Below are positions 7,966-17,304 of a DNA stretch of 64,000 nucleotides, in pieces. This DNA is from CAWBOY01 sp963790585 (lineage in GTDB: Bacteria; Planctomycetota; Planctomycetia; Gemmatales; Gemmataceae): assembly GCA_963790585.1 (NCBI GenBank), contig CAWBOY010000002.1, positions 1,116,001 through 1,180,000 on the forward strand. Reading direction: 5' to 3'. Position 1 is the first letter of the stretch. Every line of letters begins with the position of its first letter. Under the pieces are notes generated by a model that was not told the DNA's origin, did no database searches, and saw only the letters and a program-made list of their open reading frames with translations. A program made the position numbers and the translations under genes.

Positions 7966-9759
7966 ATGGACAACCCGATTGACGCCAACAGCAATGTCAC
8001 GCCCGACAAAGGGCTTAATGCCATGACAAGCGAGGGACTTCGTAGCGGCTCATCGCTTGGCACCGATCTGGGTGGAGCTGATCTCGCCATCCAAAGCGAG
8101 AGCGTGACGAATGCGATCCAGGGACACCCCATCGGGTTTTGGTTCTTCTTTTGGGGCGAATTCGCCGAACGGTCGTCTTATTACGGGATGAAAGCAATTC
8201 TCGCCAAGTATATGGCCGACGCGTTGAGCTTTGGGCAGGCGAATGCGGCAACGTACATGGCCTATTTCATGGCGGCTTGTTACATCTTGCCGCTAATCGG
8301 TGGATGGGTGGCTGACAAATTCTTCGGAAAGTATTGGACCATTGTCGGTTTCTCTCTGCCCTACATCCTCGGGCATGTAATTCTCGGCTATGAAAACCCG
8401 TATTGCCTTGTCATTGCTCTCGTCCTCCTCGCGATGGGCTCGGGCGTCATAAAACCGAACATCTCAACATTGATGGGGCTTACTTACGATGAGAAGCGTC
8501 CCGGTCAAGCCCAATTACGCAGCGACGCGTTCTCAATGTTTTATTTCGCCATCAACTTTGGCGCTGTGATTTCTCAGTTCGGTTTGCCACCTATCCGAAC
8601 GGCCTATGGCTATTGGGTCGCCTTCCTGGTCCCGGCCGGATTGATGGTCGTATCTTTTGGGATATTCGCGGCCGGCAAAAGGTTTTATGCGAAGGAAGTT
8701 ATTTCAAATGCACCCGTGACGACGGAAGAAAATCAAAATAATAACGCTGTGCTCCTTCGACTCCTCAGTCTATTCGCCTTGGTAATGTTCTTCTGGGCGA
8801 TCTTTGACCAGTCCTCGAGTACCTGGATTTTCTTTGCCGAAGCTTGCATGAATCTTAAAATGTTCGGCTTATCCGTGGACTCCGATCAGATTCAAGCTGC
8901 AAACTCTTTCTTCATTCTGTTTATGGTTCCTCTAGTCGCAATCCTGTTCCGATTACTCGCAAAAAGCGGCATCCATGTGCTTGCAACGTCCAAGATGCTG
9001 CTGGGCTTCATTCTCACAGCCGCATGCATGGGTGTCATGGCGCTGGCTGGCTTCCTAGCGGGACCAGCAGACCTGCGTCCGGCCAATATAGCGGGCGAGA
9101 ATATCGCGGTCACGATCGGCGGTCCGAATCCAATCACGCTAAAAGGAAAAATGAAGATTGCTGTTGAAGACGAGAAAACGATTTTGATTAATGGGGACAG
9201 TAAAACCCTCACTATGGATGGAAAAGACTCTAAGCTCACCGGATCGCTCAAGATATACGCAGATCACGAAATAAAGATGGTGCGGGACGATAAACAGATC
9301 AAAGTCGAAAATGCGCACAAGGTGACGCATGACGTGAAGACGAATTCTGCCTTGCCTGATTTCGTCAGCGATGCCGACCTGCCGATCAGCATAACGATAG
9401 CGGACGAAAAGGAGGTCGAAGAACGATGGTATGTGGCGCCGGAAAAAAAGGTAACGGTTTGGTGGCAAATTCTGGCCTTTTTGGTGATTACCGTCGCGGA
9501 GGTTCTCATCTCCGTCACTGGGCTCGAATTGGCTTATACCGCGGCGCCCAAGTCGATGACAGGTTTAGTCACGGCTTGCTGGCTACTTACTGTGGGACTT
9601 GCGAATCTCTTCATTAACGCTCGCGTTACTCGGTTTTATACCGTTATGCAACCAATGACGTATTTTGGGCTCCTGGCACTTTTGCTGGTGCTTATTTCCG
9701 TATTATTTTTCTTCGTCGCCAAGCAATTCAATCGCGTCGCCAAAGAAAAGACCGCGTGA
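7966..9759 (+). CDS. POT/PTR2-family proton-coupled peptide transporter with inserted domain
   Basis: 597-aa inner-membrane symporter for di/tripeptides. Family signatures: FFFWGEFAERSSYYGMKAIL (the ExxER-type motif of helix 1) near residue 60, DKFFGKYWTI, GSGVIKPNISTLMG and FSMFYFAINFGAVISQF. The last helices carry the conserved WQILAFLVITVAEVLISVTGLELAYTAAPKSMTG. Between helices, about residues 366-494 form a soluble Lys/Asp/Thr-rich stretch of short beta-type repeats (PITLKGKMKIAVED; KLTGSLKIYADHEIKM). Extra domains here occur in some Bacteroidetes and planctomycete members; this one is large. Start ATG 7966 is preceded by AGAGAACCAGAG. No gene lies in the 224 bp upstream. Confidence 0.92.
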   Translation: MDNPIDANSNVTPDKGLNAMTSEGLRSGSSLGTDLGGADLAIQSESVTNAIQGHPIGFWFFFWGEFAERSSYYGMKAILAKYMADALSFGQANAATYMAYFMAACYILPLIGGWVADKFFGKYWTIVGFSLPYILGHVILGYENPYCLVIALVLLAMGSGVIKPNISTLMGLTYDEKRPGQAQLRSDAFSMFYFAINFGAVISQFGLPPIRTAYGYWVAFLVPAGLMVVSFGIFAAGKRFYAKEVISNAPVTTEENQNNNAVLLRLLSLFALVMFFWAIFDQSSSTWIFFAEACMNLKMFGLSVDSDQIQAANSFFILFMVPLVAILFRLLAKSGIHVLATSKMLLGFILTAACMGVMALAGFLAGPADLRPANIAGENIAVTIGGPNPITLKGKMKIAVEDEKTILINGDSKTLTMDGKDSKLTGSLKIYADHEIKMVRDDKQIKVENAHKVTHDVKTNSALPDFVSDADLPISITIADEKEVEERWYVAPEKKVTVWWQILAFLVITVAEVLISVTGLELAYTAAPKSMTGLVTACWLLTVGLANLFINARVTRFYTVMQPMTYFGLLALLLVLISVLFFFVAKQFNRVAKEKTA

Positions 9760-9823
9760 CATCGCAAAAACGTTCGACGCGGTGCGTATAACGCCAAGGT
9801 AACTACGAGACGAACTCTCCCCC

Positions 9824-10993
9824 ATGATCCGCTACAAATCCTGGACTCTCACCGACGTCCGTGGCGACGTCTGGCTCGACAGCTTTGCTGTCGGGCCGGA
9901 GAGTCTGCATCTGCCCACGACTCACGATTGGTCGATTCGCAAGCGGACCTTGCGCGGCGGCTTGCGTGACGGCGTCGACCTGGTCGAAGTTCATAATGGG
10001 GCCCTGGCCTTCACGGTGTTGCCGACGCGCGGCATGGGACTTTGGCGCGGCGACTATCGGGGTTGTGCCTTGGGGTGGCGGTCGCCGGTCAATGGCCCTG
10101 TCCATCCGAAATTTGTCAACCTGATGGATCGCGACCGGATCGGTTGGCTCAATGGTTTTGACGAACTCTTGTGCCGCTGTGGTTTGGCCTCGGCTGGTCC
10201 GCCCGGCGATGACAACGGTACGCCGCTCTCTTTACATGGCCGTATTGCCAATACACCGGCCCAAGCCGTCGAAGTCCGCGTCGGCCTTGATCCGCCACAT
10301 GAATTGAGCGTCATCGGCGAAGTCGAGGAAGGGGCTCTTTTTTGTCCGCATCTTCGACTGACGGCGACCTACATTACCGTACCCGGCTCGAACCGCGTGA
10401 TGATTCATGACGTGGTGGAGAACCGCTCCGCCCGGCCGACGGAAATGCAGCTGCTTTATCACTGTAACCTTGGCCCACCGTTTCTCGGCGCGGGCAGTCG
10501 CATGCTGGCTCCTATCCGTGAGATGGCGCCGCAGACGCCCCGCGCCGCCGAGGGGATGGACACCTACGAAACCTACGCGGGGCCGACGCCCGGTTTTACC
10601 GAGCAGGTCTACCTCTACGAATTGGTTGCCGACAGTCAGGGCCACACGCTTAGCGTTCTCGTAAATGCAGCCGCCGATAAAGCCGTGGCCGTGCGCTTCA
10701 ATCCTGTCGAACTGCCCTGTTTTACGGTTTGGAAGAACTGCCTGCCGCTTGAAGAGGGCTATGTAACGGGCCTGGAGCCTGCGACTTGCTGTCCAAACTT
10801 CAAGAGTTTTGAGCGCCAGCAAGGCCGCGTGAAAATGCTGCCACCCGGCGGTCGCTGGGAATGCCGCTGGAGCCTCGAAGTCTGCGATTCAACAGCGTCA
10901 GTAGCGTCGCTGCTAGCTGAAGTGGCGACGCTGCAAGCGCGGACAAAAGCGATCTTGCATCGCACTCCGCAGGAACGGTTTTCGCCAGCGTAA
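9824..10993 (+). CDS. DUF4432 aldose-epimerase-fold protein
   Basis: 389 aa with the DUF4432 pattern: LPTRGMGLWRGDYRG near residue 63, GFDELLCRCGLASAGPP near 108, LSLHGRIANTPA near 133, then LYHCNLGPPFLGAGSRML and FTVWKNC near the C-terminus. DUF4432 proteins have a galactose-mutarotase-like beta-sandwich and are taken to be sugar-binding or sugar-epimerising enzymes of the cytosol. No signal peptide is visible. It stands alone between the transporter and a terminator-like palindrome, so context adds nothing about its substrate. Confidence 0.88.
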   Translation: MIRYKSWTLTDVRGDVWLDSFAVGPESLHLPTTHDWSIRKRTLRGGLRDGVDLVEVHNGALAFTVLPTRGMGLWRGDYRGCALGWRSPVNGPVHPKFVNLMDRDRIGWLNGFDELLCRCGLASAGPPGDDNGTPLSLHGRIANTPAQAVEVRVGLDPPHELSVIGEVEEGALFCPHLRLTATYITVPGSNRVMIHDVVENRSARPTEMQLLYHCNLGPPFLGAGSRMLAPIREMAPQTPRAAEGMDTYETYAGPTPGFTEQVYLYELVADSQGHTLSVLVNAAADKAVAVRFNPVELPCFTVWKNCLPLEEGYVTGLEPATCCPNFKSFERQQGRVKMLPPGGRWECRWSLEVCDSTASVASLLAEVATLQARTKAILHRTPQERFSPA

Positions 10994-11000
10994 CGGCCCG

Positions 11001-11076
11001 TTTAGCCGCGAGCCGGCAGGCGAGCGCTGTTGGATAGCGCTATCGCACAGCGCTCGCCTAGCGGCTCGCGGTTAAA
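11001..11076. repeat. Long imperfect inverted repeat after the DUF4432 gene
   Basis: Arms read TTTAGCCGCGAGCCG..AGGCGAGCGCTGT and, inverted, ACAGCGCTCGCCTAGCGGCT..TTAAA, around a centre of about 15 bases. RNA from either strand would form a long hairpin, so it can terminate transcription from both sides. Confidence 0.7.
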
Positions 11077-11117
11077 CAATCGTTTGCTATTCAATTATTA
11101 CTTCACGGAGTCTCATC

Positions 11118-12330
11118 GTGAAAGCGCTTCTCTCCTTTATGTTGCTGGTCGGCGCGACATTGATCGCTCCGGTCAACGAAACCCCCAAGACTAACAACAC
11201 ACTAACGCCGAAAGAGATCGCGGCTGGAACGATTCTCCTCTTTGACGGCGAAACCACATTCGGCTGGACGATCGAAGGGGAAGCAAACGTGAAGGACGGT
11301 TGGCTCGATCTCGGAGGCGCGGCGCCAACGAAAGCGTTCTTGTCGACGCAACTACCCGAGAATTATCAGCTCAGCTTTGAAATGTACAGAGTCGGCGGCG
11401 GCATTATCGCAAACTATCTGAAACTCATGCGAATGGCCGCTTCCGATGAACCCAAAACGTTTCTGGACATGGTAATCCAAGATAGGCCAACTCATTTGCA
11501 ATTCACTTCATCGTTTGAGGGCAAGAAATTATCAGTTAATACGGAGTTCTCCGGCGACGGGTCCAAAGGATCAGCTGCAACTGTCGTCAACGGGGTCGCT
11601 CCAGGTAGGCAAAACGTATTCTTTGATGTCCCCGCTGGTGTTCATGTTTTGGTCCGCAACGTCAAGCTACAGCTAACCCAAACCGCCCCCCTCTTCAACG
11701 GCAATGACCTCACCGGCTGGAAGAAATTCGAGACCGACAAAGCCCGCGCCAAATCGGAGTTCGGCGTCAACAAGGAGGGCGAGCTGACCATCAAAAATGG
11801 CCCCGGCGATCTACAATCGGAAAAGGCCTTTGGCGATTTCGTCCTCCAGATCGAATGCAAAACCAATGGCAGCAAACTCAACAGCGGCGTCTTTTTCCGC
11901 TGTCGGCCCGGCGAGTATCAAAACGGCTACGAGGCACAGATTCACAACGGCTGGACCGACAAACCCGAAAAGGAATACACGATCGAAGAATACGATCCAA
12001 AAACCAATGAACTGAAAGACAAGAAAAAGATCAAATCCGCGTCGATGGATTATGGCACCGGCGCGATCTATCGCCGCATTCCCGCGCAAGGCGGTGGCCA
12101 AGGATAACGAATGGTTTACCATGACCGTCATCGCCGAGGGTAAGCACCTCGCCACCTGGGTCAATGGCATCCAAGTCGTCGATTGGACCGACAATCGCCC
12201 TCTCAAGGACAACGCACGCAACGGCTGCCGGCTCGAAGCCGGGCCGATCAGTCTCCAAGGCCATGATCCGACTACCGACCTTTGTTTCCGCAACATTCGG
12301 ATCGTGGAGTTGCCGGTGTTGAAGAAATAA
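11118..12330 (+). pseudogene. DUF1080 (3-keto-disaccharide hydrolase-type) protein, frameshifted
   Basis: Secreted protein with an N-terminal signal peptide (MKALLSFMLLVGATLIAPV) and two DUF1080 jelly-roll modules: LFDGETTFGWTIEG near residue 34 and LFNGNDLTGWKKFE near 192. The second contains GVFFRCRPGEYQNGYEAQI. The reading frame breaks near 12,088 just after TGAIYRRIPA and resumes in another frame (KAVAKDNEWFTMTVIAEG..HLATWVNG..DNRPL), ending at 12,330 in the usual RNIRIVELP. One base change restores an about 404-aa protein. DUF1080 proteins are expanded in planctomycetes and are linked to carbohydrate breakdown. Only a single indel separates this from an intact gene. Confidence 0.88.
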
Positions 12331-12360
12331 GCGGACCACCCCGCACCCACAGATCCAACT

Positions 12361-13266
12361 ATGCCAGAACTCCCGGATATCATGGTCTATATCGAGAGTT
12401 TGGATCGTCGCGTTACGGGGCAACCGCTTCAAAAGATTCGCCTAAAACATCCGTTCTTATTGCGGAGCATTGAGCCGCCGTTGAGCGATGTGGAGGGGAA
12501 GACAGTCCGTGGCATGCGGCGTCTGGGCAAGCGGATCGTATTCGAGTTGGACGATCAATTATTCATTGTCCTGCACCTCATGATTGCCGGCCGGCTGCAT
12601 TGGAAGTCGCCGGGGGCCAATCCGCCGGGAAAGATCGGCCTGGCCGCCTTTGACTTTCCCAACGGCATGTTGACCTTAACCGAAGCAGGGACGAAACGGC
12701 GTGCCTCTTTGCATCTGGTCAAAGGCGAGGCTGGATTAGCGGAACATCAGCCAGGCGGACTGGAGGTGCTGAACGCCGACCTGGCCAGCTTCAACGACGT
12801 CTTGCGCCGAGAAAACCACACGCTCAAGCGGGCCCTCACATCTCCACGTCTATTTAGCGGCATCGGCAATTCGTATTCAGACGAGATCCTACACCGCGCC
12901 CGCCTGTCGCCGCTGACCTGGACCGGTAGGTTAAGCGAACCCGATTGCGCTCGGCTCTTTGAAGCGACCCAATCGACCTTGCACGAATGGCTCAATCGGC
13001 TGCGCGACGATGCAGGCGACGACTTTCCCGAAAAAGTGACGGCCTTTCGCCCCGACATGGCCGTCCACGGCCGTTTTGGCCAGCCCTGTCCCGTTTGTGG
13101 CACCGCCGTTCAACGAATCATCTATGCCGAAAATGAGACGAACTACTGCCCGCGCTGTCAGACAGGAGGCAAGGTGTTAGCTGATCGCAGCCTGTCACGG
13201 CTTCTAAAAGACGACTGGCCGCGTTCGGTTGAGGAATGGGAAGCCATCAAAGGGCCTCCGGATTGA
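12361..13266 (+). CDS. Fpg/Nei-family DNA glycosylase
   Basis: Base-excision repair glycosylase/AP lyase. The mature N-terminus PELPD supplies the catalytic Pro2 and Glu3. LMIAGRLHWK near residue 77 corresponds to the beta-clamp loop, and SPRLFSGIGNSYSDEIL near 160 is the helix-two-turn-helix. A C-terminal zinc finger, CPVCGTAVQRI..NYCPRC, ends near residue 262. At 301 aa it is slightly longer than MutM (about 270 aa), and it starts MPELPDIMVY rather than MPELPEVE, so it belongs to the Nei-like or Fpg-like side group. Substrate preference cannot be assigned. It begins 30 bp after the DUF1080 stop. Confidence 0.9.
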   Translation: MPELPDIMVYIESLDRRVTGQPLQKIRLKHPFLLRSIEPPLSDVEGKTVRGMRRLGKRIVFELDDQLFIVLHLMIAGRLHWKSPGANPPGKIGLAAFDFPNGMLTLTEAGTKRRASLHLVKGEAGLAEHQPGGLEVLNADLASFNDVLRRENHTLKRALTSPRLFSGIGNSYSDEILHRARLSPLTWTGRLSEPDCARLFEATQSTLHEWLNRLRDDAGDDFPEKVTAFRPDMAVHGRFGQPCPVCGTAVQRIIYAENETNYCPRCQTGGKVLADRSLSRLLKDDWPRSVEEWEAIKGPPD

Positions 13267-13342
13267 ACTCGGACAAATCCCGGACAATCGCAGTCTGAAG
13301 TTTTCCAAGTCTTATTCGATACAGAGGCGCCGTCGCAACGCC

Positions 13343-13374
13343 TTGACATACTGTATACTCCTATGTACTATACA
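13343..13374 (+). promoter_or_regulatory. Sigma70-type promoter with overlapping dyad operator for padR
   Basis: TTGACA (13,343-13,348) is followed after exactly 17 bases by TACTAT (13,366-13,371). TGTATA (13,352-13,357) and TATACA (13,369-13,374) form a dyad across the spacer and -10 box. It is 38 bases upstream of the PadR start, which fits autorepression by PadR, a common arrangement. Confidence 0.7.
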
Positions 13375-13411
13375 ACACATAGCACGTTGGCTGCCTATCG
13401 GGAATCCAGTA

Positions 13412-13762
13412 ATGCCGGCACGCGAATCGCGCGAAGCTTCGAACGCCAAACTTGACCTCGAGCTGCGTCGCGGTGTACTCGTTCTCGCGGTGCTGTCGCA
13501 ATTGCGGACGGCCCAGTACGGGTACTCTCTGCGACAGGCTCTTGCTGACAAGGGCATGCCGATCGAGGAAGGCACGCTCTATCCCCTACTCCGCCGCCTT
13601 GAGTCACTGGGTCTGCTCGTAAGCGAATGGCGCATCGTGGATGGGCCGCCGCGCCGCTATTACAAACTGAGTCCCGACGGGGTTCGGCACTACCAAAATC
13701 TTAGCACAAGCTGGATGGAGCTTGTCACAACCGTGAACGGCCTGATCGCCAGCAAGAAATAG
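13412..13762 (+). CDS. PadR-family transcriptional regulator
   Basis: 116-aa winged-helix regulator. Diagnostic segments: LRRGVLVLAVLSQLRTAQYGYSL (helix 1-2), GMPIEEGTLYPLLRRLESLGLL (recognition helix) and RRYYKLSPDGVRHYQ (wing). Start chosen at ATG 13412 because the dyad promoter lies upstream; the frame is open to 13,229 but that part overlaps the promoter. It is followed 11 bp later by a HAAS-domain membrane protein, a widespread pairing in which PadR controls expression of the membrane partner. Confidence 0.92.
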   Translation: MPARESREASNAKLDLELRRGVLVLAVLSQLRTAQYGYSLRQALADKGMPIEEGTLYPLLRRLESLGLLVSEWRIVDGPPRRYYKLSPDGVRHYQNLSTSWMELVTTVNGLIASKK

Positions 13763-13773
13763 GAGGCGAAGAG

Positions 13774-14727
13774 ATGAACGCGACCGAAGTGATCGAAGCG
13801 TACATTGACGACACGGCGCGGCTCCTGCCGAGGCGCCAACGGGAAGATGTAGCGGTCGAGTTACGTTCGCTTCTGAACGAGGAATTGAACGCGCGGGCTC
13901 GGGAATCGGGGCTTTCTCCTGACGACGCAATGGCATTGTCGTTGGTGCGCAGCTATGGCCAGCCGAATGAAGTCGCGGCTCGCTATCAGGCGCCCTGGTC
14001 CATTATTGATCCCGCCGACTCTCGGAATTTTATTAGGGCGGCGATCATTGGTGTAGGCGCGCTGCTCTTTCTTAGCCTGTTAAAGAAGAGACCGCTGTCC
14101 GAGGGGCCGGGAACGGCCGAGGATTTCGTACAGGTTGGAATTCTTTCCTGGCTCGGCTTCTTGGTCGTGGTTTTCGGAACAAAGAATTGGATTCGCCAGC
14201 GCTGGCCGGCGACCGCTGTTTGGAAACCTCGGGATCGGGACCGAGTGCATCGCGTCGGAACAGCGGTGCTGGTTCTGATCGCCTCGTTCTTTGTGGTACT
14301 GTACGCCGCGCCGACTTGGACGCTCGATCAAATCTCAGGCGGGCGGTTCGATACCTCCTGGGCAGCCTACACGGCAGACTTTCAGCAATTGCGCCTCCCC
14401 TGCTACATTGGCTTGCTGGGTGGACTCCTTGCCCTGCTCTCATTCGTCGCGATCGAGGGCCGATGGCGTAGGCTCACCCGCCGCATCAACATCGGCCTCA
14501 ATATGGCTCTCGCCGGCTTGGTCCTGTCCTTTGCCGTGGAAGGCAACATTTTCCAATCGAACACAGTCGACCAGATTGCACGGAGTATACTGGCCCTCAT
14601 CGCCGTGATCTACGTGTCGAGCGTAGGGGTACAACTTTACGGCGAACTCGGCCGGCTCGACCGCGCTGATACCACGAAGGGGCGTGATCGGCTTTATGCA
14701 GCGTCAAATTCTTCTGTAAATGGTTGA
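13774..14727 (+). CDS. HAAS-domain membrane protein paired with PadR
   Basis: 317 aa. Residues 1-70 (VIEAYIDDTARLLPRRQREDVAVELRSLL..SYGQPNEVAARY) match the HAAS helical module that follows PadR genes. The rest has six or so membrane segments (AAIIGVGALLFLSLL, VGILSWLGFLVVVFG, VLVLIASFFVVLYAAP, CYIGLLGGLLALLSFVAI, MALAGLVLSFAVE, SILALIAVIYVSSVGVQL). HAAS proteins are thought to be sensory or scaffold membrane components whose level is set by PadR. A GGAGG box sits 6-10 bases upstream of the ATG. Confidence 0.85.
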   Translation: MNATEVIEAYIDDTARLLPRRQREDVAVELRSLLNEELNARARESGLSPDDAMALSLVRSYGQPNEVAARYQAPWSIIDPADSRNFIRAAIIGVGALLFLSLLKKRPLSEGPGTAEDFVQVGILSWLGFLVVVFGTKNWIRQRWPATAVWKPRDRDRVHRVGTAVLVLIASFFVVLYAAPTWTLDQISGGRFDTSWAAYTADFQQLRLPCYIGLLGGLLALLSFVAIEGRWRRLTRRINIGLNMALAGLVLSFAVEGNIFQSNTVDQIARSILALIAVIYVSSVGVQLYGELGRLDRADTTKGRDRLYAASNSSVNG

Positions 14728-14781
14728 GCGGCCGTCACAAACGTGGGAATGCAAGAAGCCATGATCGCGCTCGAGTGTCGC

Positions 14782-17304
14782 TTACGTCCGAGCCCGCCCC
14801 ATAACGGGATCACTGAAACTCCACTTTCCTGTTTCCACATGACCGGCGTACCGCTTACGGAAGTGTTCCTTGTTGGCGAGCGACACACTCAGGTCGTACC
14901 AACCGTGACTCCGCGGCGTATCGATGGGAAAAGTGGCGCTCTCCGAGCCTGCAAGTTCGTGCCTTACTTTCTCGTGTTCGTAACCATTATCCCAGATTAC
15001 AATCGTTTGATTTTGACTTTCGCTACGATTGGCGGCCATGATTTGCACGCCTCCGGATAGCTCGGCGGCATCGGCTTTCACAGGGGCATAGGCAAGTCGA
15101 ATATCCATAGTTGGATCTTCCGCGCTGCCGAGAAATTCTCGGAAAAACCCGTTGGGACCGTGAACGATAAGGTGATAGCGGCTCTTCTCAAAGGCATCGA
15201 TCGGCCAAGAATCCTCCAATCGGTCACCGGCTGCAACCGCGTAATGTCGCACGGACATACCCTTCGACGCGAGCGCATAGACGATAAACGGCGCGCCGAT
15301 CGCGCGCGGGCCGAAAAGATCCTTGCGACTCTCGAAGTGAATGACAAAGCGATTTCGCTCTTTGTTCAATGCCCCATCCACTTCGAGTTCGGACGGAATC
15401 GGGCTGGACCGGCGCACGCCCGGCTCTTGCAGCGGTAACAGCGATCCCTGCGGCTTTTTGCGGATTTGCTCGAGTTCTTTTTCAGTCAGGGCATGGAAAC
15501 CTGTGGGCAATTTTTTGAATTGGGCTTTATGAATGCTCTCCACGAACGGATCGCGGCTGAGGAAATCCGACAGTCCCGCATTGTTGTCGGCGGCGGTCTG
15601 AAAGGCCGATGTTAAATTGCCACAGATCGTCCGGCGCCAGCGCGAGATATTGGACTCTTCAATCTTCCGACCGGTCTTGTGCGTCAACACTTCTTCGAGA
15701 AACTGGAGGATGGAGGTATGATCGAAAACCTGGGAACAGACACAGCCACCCCGGGTCCATGGCGAGGCAATAATCATGGGCACTCGAAAACCGAGACCAA
15801 GCGAGTTTCCACGGACGGCCCCAATGGGCTTGTGCTTGCGGTCCGCTTCCAATTCCAAATACTCAACACTTGTATCGATCCCCTTGCTGACAAGCCCTGT
15901 GTCTGCTTTCTTGGGATGCGGCGCCTGAAACGGTGGAACATGGTCGAAGTAGCCATCGTTCTCGTCATAGGTCAGGATGAATACGGTTTTCTTCCAGACG
16001 TTCGGATTCTTCGTCAGTATGTTCAGCACTTCGGAAAGATACCATTGGCCGTACCACGCGCAGGTAGGGTGATCCGAGAAGCGTTCGGGCGGCACGATCC
16101 AGGACACCGTTGGCAGCGTCCCATCCTTGACGTCTTTGCGGAACTGGTGCAGTACGTCTCCCTTGGGCAGCTTGAGGCGCCGAGTCGTGGCGCCGTCCTT
16201 GTAGACAAATTCCGTTAGTTCTCGATAACCCGGATCGCCGGAGTTGGTGCTGAACGCCCGGGCATGGAGGCTCTTCTGTTTCGGCGTCAATTTTCCAAAG
16301 TTTTCCGGAGAGAAATCTTTGCGATCTTTCTCGTGGCTTGCGCGAGTTGCCTTGAGGTCGGCAATTCGTTTGCGCGTTCTTTCCGCGGCATCGCCGACCT
16401 GCGACGGCAATTCCTTAATCAAAGAGTCGATCTCCGCTGACTCCGATTTGATTTTTTGGCTCAGGTAATCTTGATGACGGACCGCGAAGCGGACATGGAA
16501 TTGCGTAAACCACTCGATCGGATTGTCGCCAAAGTTGGCCAACCAGGCGTCCGCCTCGCCAGTCAAACCGTTTGGAACGGTCAACTCGTTTTGGTAAATC
16601 TTCCAAGAAACGCCAGCGTCTTCGAGTCGTTCGGGGAAGGTGGTCCAATTCACCCACTGGTTGTAATCGCAGTCTTCGTTGCGCACGAGGGCCGGTGACT
16701 CGGCAGTCGGCTTTTCGCGTATCGTTCCGGTCCACAGGTGCAGACGATTCGGAGTGGTCCCGGTCAGCGTCGAGCAAAAATTCTGGTCGCAAATGGTGAA
16801 GGCATCTGCCAAGGCATAATAGAACGGGATGTCCTGGCGCGTGTGGTAGCCGAGCGTCAATGGCATTGCGCCGTAGAGTCTGTTGCCCGACCGTTTCACC
16901 TGCACCCAGCGATCGTGTTTGCCACCGTTGGCGGCGTCGACCTGATCCGTCCAGCCGTGGGGAAGAGAGCCCATCCAGGTCGTTTTCGTTTCCTTGATGT
17001 CGAGATGAAACGGAATGAATTTCTCGGCTGCCGTGTTGGATTGTACCCAGACCGGATTCCCATCGGGCAAGCGCAGCGCTCGCGGATCATTGAAGCCACG
17101 GACCCCCTGGAGGCTGCCAAAGGTATGATCGAACGAGCGATTCTCCTGCATCAAGATCACGATATGTTCAGCGTCGAGAAAGGTAGAACCGTGCTCGGGC
17201 TCGATCGCGGCCGCCCGCTGGATCGATCCGACGGTAGCGCTAAGGAATTCCGTGCCACCGGTGAGAATGGCTGCATTGCGCAAGAACTCACGTCGCGTCT
17301 GCAT
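14782..17304 (-). CDS. Phosphocholine-specific phospholipase C, Tat-exported
   Basis: Large secreted phosphoesterase of the acid-phosphatase-like phospholipase C family. Start placed at M (17,304) so that the protein begins MQTRREFLRNAAILTGG, a twin-arginine signal. The catalytic region has HIVILMQENRSFDHTFGSL, FTICDQNFCSTLTGTTPNRL, SWKIYQNE, FILTYDENDGYFDHVPP and RVPMIIASPWTRGG. Two C-terminal DUF756 beta domains follow (residues about 630-830), as in the hemolytic and non-hemolytic enzymes of Pseudomonas. At about 840 aa it is slightly longer than usual (700-740) because of a charged insert (IKSESAEIDSLIKELPSQ). It is convergent with the HAAS gene. Confidence 0.93.
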   Translation of the reverse strand: MQTRREFLRNAAILTGGTEFLSATVGSIQRAAAIEPEHGSTFLDAEHIVILMQENRSFDHTFGSLQGVRGFNDPRALRLPDGNPVWVQSNTAAEKFIPFHLDIKETKTTWMGSLPHGWTDQVDAANGGKHDRWVQVKRSGNRLYGAMPLTLGYHTRQDIPFYYALADAFTICDQNFCSTLTGTTPNRLHLWTGTIREKPTAESPALVRNEDCDYNQWVNWTTFPERLEDAGVSWKIYQNELTVPNGLTGEADAWLANFGDNPIEWFTQFHVRFAVRHQDYLSQKIKSESAEIDSLIKELPSQVGDAAERTRKRIADLKATRASHEKDRKDFSPENFGKLTPKQKSLHARAFSTNSGDPGYRELTEFVYKDGATTRRLKLPKGDVLHQFRKDVKDGTLPTVSWIVPPERFSDHPTCAWYGQWYLSEVLNILTKNPNVWKKTVFILTYDENDGYFDHVPPFQAPHPKKADTGLVSKGIDTSVEYLELEADRKHKPIGAVRGNSLGLGFRVPMIIASPWTRGGCVCSQVFDHTSILQFLEEVLTHKTGRKIEESNISRWRRTICGNLTSAFQTAADNNAGLSDFLSRDPFVESIHKAQFKKLPTGFHALTEKELEQIRKKPQGSLLPLQEPGVRRSSPIPSELEVDGALNKERNRFVIHFESRKDLFGPRAIGAPFIVYALASKGMSVRHYAVAAGDRLEDSWPIDAFEKSRYHLIVHGPNGFFREFLGSAEDPTMDIRLAYAPVKADAAELSGGVQIMAANRSESQNQTIVIWDNGYEHEKVRHELAGSESATFPIDTPRSHGWYDLSVSLANKEHFRKRYAGHVETGKWSFSDPVMGRART

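Noticed and set aside
13229..13411. Longer PadR frame from 13,229
   Set aside because: It would overlap the end of the glycosylase gene and run through the promoter; family homology begins near 13,440.
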